Assembly (NCBI GenBank): GCA_036269915.1
Contig: DATBDM010000289.1
Coordinates: 1 to 17,263 of the forward strand
Direction: 5' to 3'
Source of the DNA: DATBDM01 sp036269915
GTDB lineage: Bacteria > Actinomycetota > Thermoleophilia > Solirubrobacterales > Solirubrobacteraceae
DNA: 17,263 bases
Below the pieces are notes generated by a model. It saw only the letters and a program-made list of their open reading frames with translations. It was not told where the DNA came from and made no database searches. A program made the position numbers and the translations under genes. Shown here one piece after another: positions 13,349-17,263 of this stretch (positions within the stretch are counted from its first letter, which is position 1; each line of letters starts with the position of its first letter).

Positions 13349-14728
13349 CTACCGCCGGGCGGCGTAGAACGCCGCCTCCTGCCGACCCAGTTCCGTCACC
13401 GGCTCTTCGCCGTACATCCACTCGCGGGCGATGCGGTGCCAGTTGCCCCGGGCGCCGAGCTGGGCGAGGACGGCGAGGGTGAGAAGCTCGACGCGGCGGC
13501 CGAACAGGTGATCGGCGGGGAGCGTCTCGTGGCGCATCTGGCCGAAGTGCGAGGAGCGGGGGTCGGACATCTCGATCATCACCCGCGTGGCGATCTCGGG
13601 CTCGAGCACGACGTCGGCGTCCTCGACGTACCACCACGTGGCGTCGAGGAACTGGTCGAGCAGCCGCTCGGGGTCGAAGCGGTCGGGCTGCGCGAGCAGG
13701 CCCATCTCGGCGAACAGCCGGTGCAGTCCCTCGGCGTCGTGCTCATGGCCGGCGCGCTGGGCGGCGAGCTCCGCCTCGGCCAGCTCGGCCGGAATCACCT
13801 TGTAGAGGCCGAAGTCCAGGAACGCGACGCGCCCGTCGCCCTCGAGCAGGAAGTTGCCCGGATGCGGATCGCCGGAGAACTGGTGGTGGCGGTACATGCA
13901 GCCGAAGTAGAAGCGGAAGATGATCTCGCCGACGCGGTCGCGCAGCTCCTGGTCGGCCTCTTTGAGCCCGTCGAAGCCGACGCCGCGGACGAACTCGGAC
14001 ACCAGCACCCGCTCGCGTGAGAGCGACGTGACGACATCCGGGACGTGGATGAACGGATGCCCGCGGAAGATCCGCACCAGCGCGCGCTGGTTGCCGGCCT
14101 CGAGCTCGTAGTCGAGCTCCTCGCCGATGCGATGGCGGATCTCCTCCGCGGTCGCCTTCACGTCGAGCCCCGGGGCGATCCGCTTCATCAGCCGCAGGAT
14201 CATCCCCAGGTTCTGCATGTCGGCCCGCACGGCCTGCGCGACGCCCGGGTACTGCACCTTGACCGCGACCTCGCGCCCGTCGTGCAGCTCGGCGCGGTAG
14301 ACCTGCCCGATCGAGGCGGCCGCGATCGGCTCCGGGTCGAAGACGGCGAAGATCTCGTCGAGCGGTTCCTCGAGCTCGGCCTCGATCACCTTGCGCATGT
14401 CCTCGAAGCGGACCTTGGGCGCCGCGTCGCGTAGCGCGCCGAGCTTGCGCTGGAACTGCTCGCGGTGCTCCTCCGGCACCAGGCCGACGTCGAGGAAGCT
14501 CATCACCTGCCCGAGCTTCATCGCGGCGCCCTTCATCGTGCCGAGCGCAGTGACGATCTGCTCGGCCGCCTCGATGTGGCGGCGCTCGAGCGCCTGCTCG
14601 CGCGCATGCTCGCCGCGCGTGAGGTTCGCCGCCCGCGTGCCGAGATGGCGCGCCGCCTGCCCTGCCGCGAGCCCCGAGACCCGCGCGGTGCGCGACACCC
14701 GCGAGGTCGGGATCCGGTCCTTCGCCAT
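13349..14728 (-). CDS. UbiB/ABC1 (AarF) family atypical kinase
   Basis: A 459-residue protein of the ABC1/UbiB atypical kinase family, whose members bind ATP and support isoprenoid-quinone or lipid metabolism. Landmarks are present in order: the KxGQ-type segment KLGQVMSF (71-78), the Ala-rich nucleotide loop AAASIGQVYRA (136-146), VAVKVQYPG with Lys157, EELDYELEAGNQ (203-214), DPHPGN (287-292), and LDFGLYK with DFG Asp305. All family catalytic residues are kept. No strong membrane helix is seen at the C-terminus. The frame is open further upstream but that part is antisense to the Thr/Ala/Pro membrane gene; the ATG at 14728 begins the family homology and has a TACCAT hexamer 11 bases upstream. 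Substrate unknown. It lies downstream of the membrane protein gene, 32 bases away. Confidence 0.94.
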   Translation of the reverse strand: MAKDRIPTSRVSRTARVSGLAAGQAARHLGTRAANLTRGEHAREQALERRHIEAAEQIVTALGTMKGAAMKLGQVMSFLDVGLVPEEHREQFQRKLGALRDAAPKVRFEDMRKVIEAELEEPLDEIFAVFDPEPIAAASIGQVYRAELHDGREVAVKVQYPGVAQAVRADMQNLGMILRLMKRIAPGLDVKATAEEIRHRIGEELDYELEAGNQRALVRIFRGHPFIHVPDVVTSLSRERVLVSEFVRGVGFDGLKEADQELRDRVGEIIFRFYFGCMYRHHQFSGDPHPGNFLLEGDGRVAFLDFGLYKVIPAELAEAELAAQRAGHEHDAEGLHRLFAEMGLLAQPDRFDPERLLDQFLDATWWYVEDADVVLEPEIATRVMIEMSDPRSSHFGQMRHETLPADHLFGRRVELLTLAVLAQLGARGNWHRIAREWMYGEEPVTELGRQEAAFYAARR

Positions 14729-14739
14729 GGTCGGACCGG

Positions 14740-14745
14740 ATGGTA
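14740..14745 (-). promoter_or_regulatory. -10-like TACCAT for the UbiB-family gene
   Basis: A TANNNT hexamer 11 bases before the ATG at 14728, in the 32-base gap after the upstream gene. It fits the near-leaderless pattern; no clear -35 is seen. Confidence 0.4.
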
Positions 14746-14760
14746 GGGCCTTAGCGAGCG

Positions 14761-15483
14761 CTAGGGCGTCGGCGTCGCAGTCGGGGCCGTGGCACCGGCC
14801 GCCGGCGTCGGCGTCGCCGTGGCGGTCGCCGTGGCCGTGGGGGTCGGCGTCGGCGTCGCGGTCGCGCCGGGGGTGGCCGTCGCGGTCGCGGTCGCCGTCG
14901 CCTTGCTGGAGGACTTCGAGGACGACTTCTCCTTGTCGGACGTCGACGTCGAGCTCTTCTTCGTCGAGCCGCCGAACAGCGACGTGCGCCCGCCGTCGCC
15001 GCTCACCGAGCCACCGAAGATCGCCAGCTCCGACGCGGTCACAACACCCGCGGCCATCACGAAGGCGAGCAGACCCGTGGCGATGCCGATCTTCCACCAC
15101 GGGCGACGCTGCGGCGTGCGCAGGCCGAACGGGTCGTCGGCGGAGACGCCGCGGACGGGCTCGTCGACGCGGTCGTCCCGGACGGGGTGGAAGTCGTGCG
15201 GGTCCTCGTCGATCGGCCCGGACGGGCGTCCGCGCGTCGGCACGGCGGTGCGCTGGCGGACCGCCGACACCTTCGGGGCGACGGCCGAGACCTTCTCGAC
15301 CGGGTGCCGCAGCGCCTCGGCGACGAGGGCGACGATGACGGGGGTCATCGCCGTGGCGAACACGGTTCCCTTCGCCCAGAACATCGGGACGATGGTCGCG
15401 GCGACGACGGCGGACACGGCGGAGATGAGCAGTGTCTGAATCTGAAGGCCGCCGCGCGACGAGTCGGACTTCTCGCGGCTCAC
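14761..15483 (-). CDS. Membrane protein with Ser/Lys and Thr/Ala/Pro-repeat tail
   Basis: A 240-residue protein of unknown function. Residues about 14-58 form one or two hydrophobic segments (LLISAVSAVVAATIVPMF, then VFATAMTPVIVALVAEAL). Residues 60-128 are a charged, Pro/Asp-rich cytoplasmic-looking linker. A further membrane helix runs from about 129 to 155 (WWKIGIATGLLAFVMAAGVV). After it come a Gly/Ser patch, a Ser/Lys-rich stretch (174-194), and a simple Ala-Thr and Pro-Thr repeat to the C-terminus (195-240). The tail may be outside the membrane and could span the wall, be O-glycosylated or stay disordered; that is inferred. The start is a GTG at 15483 with a TAGAAC hexamer 7 bases upstream and AGAGGGG directly against it. 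It is upstream of, and possibly co-transcribed with, the UbiB-like gene. Confidence 0.75.
   Translation of the reverse strand: MSREKSDSSRGGLQIQTLLISAVSAVVAATIVPMFWAKGTVFATAMTPVIVALVAEALRHPVEKVSAVAPKVSAVRQRTAVPTRGRPSGPIDEDPHDFHPVRDDRVDEPVRGVSADDPFGLRTPQRRPWWKIGIATGLLAFVMAAGVVTASELAIFGGSVSGDGGRTSLFGGSTKKSSTSTSDKEKSSSKSSSKATATATATATPGATATPTPTPTATATATATPTPAAGATAPTATPTP
14764..14898 (-). repeat. Coding low-complexity repeat (Ala-Thr/Pro-Thr)
   Basis: A stretch of near-repeated 6-base units (GCGACG, GCCACG, CCGACG variants on the minus strand) encodes the Thr/Ala/Pro tail of the membrane protein. Such tracts often vary in copy number between strains. The synonymous codons vary, so it is not a pure microsatellite. 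Confidence 0.6.
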
Positions 15484-15507
15484 CCCTCTCGTTCTAGCGA
15501 CTCGGGC

Positions 15508-15513
15508 TACGCT
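15508..15513 (+). promoter_or_regulatory. -10-like TACGCT for the glyoxalase-like gene
   Basis: This hexamer is 8 bases before the ATG at 15522, within a 38-base divergent spacer that also holds a possible TAGAAC (minus, 15496-15491) for the membrane protein gene. A leaderless start is predicted. Confidence 0.5.
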
Positions 15514-15521
15514 CGGCGCTC

Positions 15522-15899
15522 ATGGAGCTCATTCACACCTGTTACCGAATCGGCGAGATCGACCGCTCCGTGGCGTTCTACGAGGCCCTCGGCTTCGAGG
15601 AGCGGCGGCGGATGCAGATCCGCGACGAGGCCATCAACGTGTTCATGGGCCTGCCCGGCGACGGCGACCGGCTCGAGCTGACCTACAACTTCGGCGTCGA
15701 CTCCTACGAGCTCGGGACGGGCTACAACCACATCGCGCTGACCGTCGGCGATCTGGACTCGACCCTGGCGAACCTCTCCGAGCAGGGCATCGAGCCGGAG
15801 AAGCCGCCGTACAGCCTGCGCGAGGGCGGCTCGCGGATCTGCTTCGTGCGCGATCCGGACGGCTACAGAATTGAGATGATCGAGCGCGCGGGCGCCTGA
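15522..15899 (+). CDS. Glyoxalase-I-like VOC-family protein
   Basis: A 125-residue cytoplasmic protein of the vicinal oxygen chelate fold, closest to lactoylglutathione lyase (glyoxalase I), which isomerises the thiol adduct of methylglyoxal. The four metal ligands expected in glyoxalase I are present: His5 (LIHTCYRIG), Glu52 (LELTYN), His70 (YNHIALTV) and Glu118 (YRIEMIER). The two beta-alpha-beta-beta-beta halves are clear (DRSVAFYEALGF and the later VRDPDGYRIEMIE). Glutathione is absent from most actinobacteria, so the real thiol could be mycothiol or another; that is inferred. The ATG is supported by the TACGCT hexamer upstream. A remnant of a similar gene lies at 16939-17019. Confidence 0.93.
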   Translation: MELIHTCYRIGEIDRSVAFYEALGFEERRRMQIRDEAINVFMGLPGDGDRLELTYNFGVDSYELGTGYNHIALTVGDLDSTLANLSEQGIEPEKPPYSLREGGSRICFVRDPDGYRIEMIERAGA

Positions 15900-15941
15900 C
15901 GAGTCGGCCATCGCCCGATCTCGCTCCTCGAGGTCGACCGG

Positions 15942-15947
15942 TATCGT
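15942..15947 (+). promoter_or_regulatory. -10-like TATCGT for the permease gene
   Basis: A TANNNT hexamer is 9 bases before the ATG at 15957. The identical hexamer recurs at 16927-16932 before the remnant frame. A leaderless message is predicted. Confidence 0.5.
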
Positions 15948-15956
15948 CGACGTCGC

Positions 15957-16898
15957 ATGCGCTCGGTCGCCGCGCGTCTCGCCTGGGCGGTGTTGACCTT
16001 CGTCGCCGTCGCCGCGCTCACGTCCCTGATCCCGCGCGTCCTGCGCCCGGACTACTACCCGGGCCAGGGGGTCGTGAGCGGCGTCGCGCACGACCTCGAG
16101 CGCCTCTTCTTGCACTTCGACCTCGGGCGCGCCTGGCTCTGGCCCGGGGAGCCGCAGATCAGCCCGATGCTCGAGCGCAGCTTCGCGGCCGACCTGTGGC
16201 TGCTCGCCGGCGCGATGTTCATCGGTGTCGGCGGAGGCCTGGCAGCCGGCCTGTGGTGCGCATCGCGCCGCCGCTCGGTCGCCGCCCGTGTGCTCGAGGC
16301 CTCGGCGATGGTCCTCTACTGCGCGCCGGTCTTCGTCGTCGGACTGCTGCTCCTGCTCGCGTTCACCCCGACCTTCGGCGCCTTGCCGCTCCCGGCGTTC
16401 TTCGACGCCTACCCCGTCTGGGCGTCGCCGTGGACCAACCCCTGGGACTGGTTTCGCACGCTGCTCGTACCTTGGCTCGTGCTCGCCGCCCCGCTCGGGG
16501 CCATGGTGCTGCGGCTGACGCTCGCAACCGCCATCGAGACGCTCGACGAGGACTACGTCCGCACCGCGTACGCCAAGGGCCTCGGCAGCCGCAGCGTGAT
16601 CCGCCGTCACGCCGCCCCCGCGTCCTACGTGACCACCGCCTCGTTCGTCGGCGTCTCGATCCCGCTGATCATCACGAACATGGTGCTCGTCGAACGCGTG
16701 CTCGCGGTCCCGGGGTTCTTCGGCTTCACCTGGAGGGCCCTCGGGAATCTCGAGCCGGTGGGCATCCACACGCGCGACTATCCGATGATCCAGGCGCTCA
16801 CGCTCTGGGGCGCGGCCCTGATCATCGTCTCCAGCCTCATCCTCGACACGGTCCTGCACCGCCTCGACCCCCGCATCCGCGCCACGACGGCGGGGTGA
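15957..16898 (+). CDS. ABC transporter permease, dipeptide/oligopeptide (DppB-like) type
   Basis: A 313-residue integral membrane protein. Hydrophobic segments are at about 8-26, 79-101, 114-137, 168-190, 224-245 and 279-297, the six expected of DppB/OppB-type permeases. The loop that meets the ATPase (EAA loop) is at about 197-222, DEDYVRTAYAKGLGSRSVIRRHA, quoted here in part as YVRTAYAKGLG. The region after it (FVGVSIPLIITNMVLVERV) is typical. The N-terminal extracytoplasmic part is shorter than usual in the family. The usual partners (second permease, two ATPases, binding protein) do not follow: the next 365 bases hold other things, so it is an orphan unless partners lie outside. The start ATG has a TATCGT 9 bases upstream. 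Confidence 0.92.
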   Translation: MRSVAARLAWAVLTFVAVAALTSLIPRVLRPDYYPGQGVVSGVAHDLERLFLHFDLGRAWLWPGEPQISPMLERSFAADLWLLAGAMFIGVGGGLAAGLWCASRRRSVAARVLEASAMVLYCAPVFVVGLLLLLAFTPTFGALPLPAFFDAYPVWASPWTNPWDWFRTLLVPWLVLAAPLGAMVLRLTLATAIETLDEDYVRTAYAKGLGSRSVIRRHAAPASYVTTASFVGVSIPLIITNMVLVERVLAVPGFFGFTWRALGNLEPVGIHTRDYPMIQALTLWGAALIIVSSLILDTVLHRLDPRIRATTAG

Positions 16899-16926
16899 CC
16901 GTTTCGATCACAGCCACTCCTGTCCC

Positions 16927-16932
16927 TATCGT
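16927..16932 (+). promoter_or_regulatory. -10-like TATCGT before the glyoxalase remnant
   Basis: This hexamer, identical to the one before the permease gene, is 6 bases before the ATG at 16939. It suggests that a promoter and start codon remain although the body of the gene is gone. Confidence 0.35.
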
Positions 16933-16938
16933 CCTTGC

Positions 16939-17019
16939 ATGCCTAGCTGGCCGAGAGCGGACTCAAATGCAGTTCCTGGCCTGGACGGCTACCGGATCGA
17001 GCTCATCGAGCGCCGCTGA
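16939..17019 (+). pseudogene. Remnant of a VOC/glyoxalase gene (C-terminal end)
   Basis: A 26-codon frame from ATG 16939 ends in GLDGYRIELIERR then TGA. The last 11 residues match the C-terminus of glyoxalase-type proteins, including the intact gene at 15522 (DPDGYRIEMIER), with the metal-ligand Glu retained. The first 14 residues (MPSWPRADSNAVPG) do not look like a glyoxalase start, and the rest of the domain (about 100 residues) is missing. The bases before the match are visibly less GC-rich than the surroundings. I read this as a gene that lost its middle, or whose tail was joined to other DNA by a deletion. A real short peptide is possible but less likely. Confidence 0.6.
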
Positions 17020-17263
17020 GGCACCCCACGCGCTACTACGAGCTCGCCTACTGCTGCCGGATCTTCGGCGTCCTCGCGGGCGAGGACACGAGCTCGGCGG
17101 ACTTCCGCGAAAGGACCGGTCGCACCCCCGACGTGCGCGACCCGGACCACCGGGACGCGCTGCTGCGCTGGCTGCGGCGCTGGGGGTGCCGGCACCTGCG
17201 CCGCGACGACAACGCGCTCGCGTCGGAGGCGCTGCGCGAGTGGGGCGCCGCGTGGGAGGCACG
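17016..17263 (+). CDS. Unknown protein, partial, with no normal start codon
   Basis: An open frame continues from after the TAG at 16944-16946 to the window end; it reads as protein from about 17031 (RYYELAYCCRIFGVLAGEDT, then later ALLRWLRRWGCRHL and EALREWGAAWEA). Nearly all its codons end in G or C, the strongest sign that this frame is coding and not one of the others here. No ATG, GTG or TTG lies between the upstream stop and that point. A CTG at 17016 overlaps the remnant's TGA as CTGA, like the ATGA and GTGA overlaps elsewhere in the window, so it may be a CTG start or a mutated start codon. I vaguely recall similar Cys- and Trp-rich small proteins in actinobacteria but cannot name a family. 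The gene continues beyond the window. Confidence 0.6.
   Translation, partial: MRHPTRYYELAYCCRIFGVLAGEDTSSADFRERTGRTPDVRDPDHRDALLRWLRRWGCRHLRRDDNALASEALREWGAAWEA

Noticed and set aside
14764..14898. Tandem repeat as a possible CRISPR or VNTR outside genes
   Set aside because: The units are in frame within a coding sequence, differ from one another, and have no spacers.
13349..15100. A longer version of the UbiB-family protein, starting about 120 codons earlier
   Set aside because: The extra part is antisense to the membrane protein's repeat tail and has no family similarity; the ATG at 14728 starts the homology.
15507..16859. A 450-codon minus-strand frame opposite the glyoxalase-like and permease genes
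   Set aside because: The plus strand has two genes with metal-ligand and permease signatures; the minus frame is rich in Asp, Glu, Arg and Gly without any domain, as expected of a shadow.
16950..16978. Stretch with GCCGAG and GGACTCAAA resembling parts of a leucine tRNA (D arm and anticodon loop)
   Set aside because: The would-be anticodon stem does not pair, and no acceptor or T arm with GTTCRANYC follows at the right distance. At most a tRNA fragment; more likely chance.

Overview
The window is very GC-rich and its codons end almost entirely in G or C. Genes are packed with 4-base overlaps and very short spacers. A high-GC actinobacterium is likely; the gene complement (kumamolisin-type protease, short conserved proteins, FHA protein with a long N-terminal tail) reminds me of Thermoleophilia/Solirubrobacterales. 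That placement is an impression from family resemblance, not a search. Many genes have a TANNNT -10-like hexamer only 6-11 bases before the start codon, which suggests leaderless transcripts are common.

Layout. 1-2173 (+): the end of an EAL-domain c-di-GMP phosphodiesterase, a pseudo-receiver/GAF/PAS-like sensor protein, a 64-bp pair of inverted REP-like arms, and a small conserved protein. 2163-4384 (-): a PLP-dependent Orn/Lys/Arg decarboxylase followed by a YgjP-type zinc peptidase. 4396-4677 (+): a 93-residue unknown protein. 4661-6574 (-): an MBL-fold hydrolase followed by metF. 6635-8064 (+): a small unknown protein coupled to an M29 aminopeptidase. 8080-10068 (-): a secreted sedolisin (S53) protease. 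10217-13254 (+): an FHA protein, an ogt/ECF-sigma pair, and pyruvate kinase. 13349-15483 (-): a membrane protein with a Thr/Ala/Pro tail followed by a UbiB/ABC1-type kinase. 15522-16898 (+): a glyoxalase-I-like protein and a DppB-like permease. 16899-17263 (+): a decayed glyoxalase tail and an unlisted open frame with no normal start codon that runs off the window.

Most of this is chromosomal housekeeping and general metabolism: one-carbon metabolism, glycolysis, peptide turnover, alkylation repair, methylglyoxal-type detoxification and signalling. I found no phage, CRISPR array, transposase, rRNA or complete tRNA. I do not see a clear new multi-gene system. The best leads are the REP-like pair, the translationally coupled Ogt/sigma pair with an N-terminal extension on Ogt, the rearranged-looking right end, and the overlapping divergent promoters near 6585.
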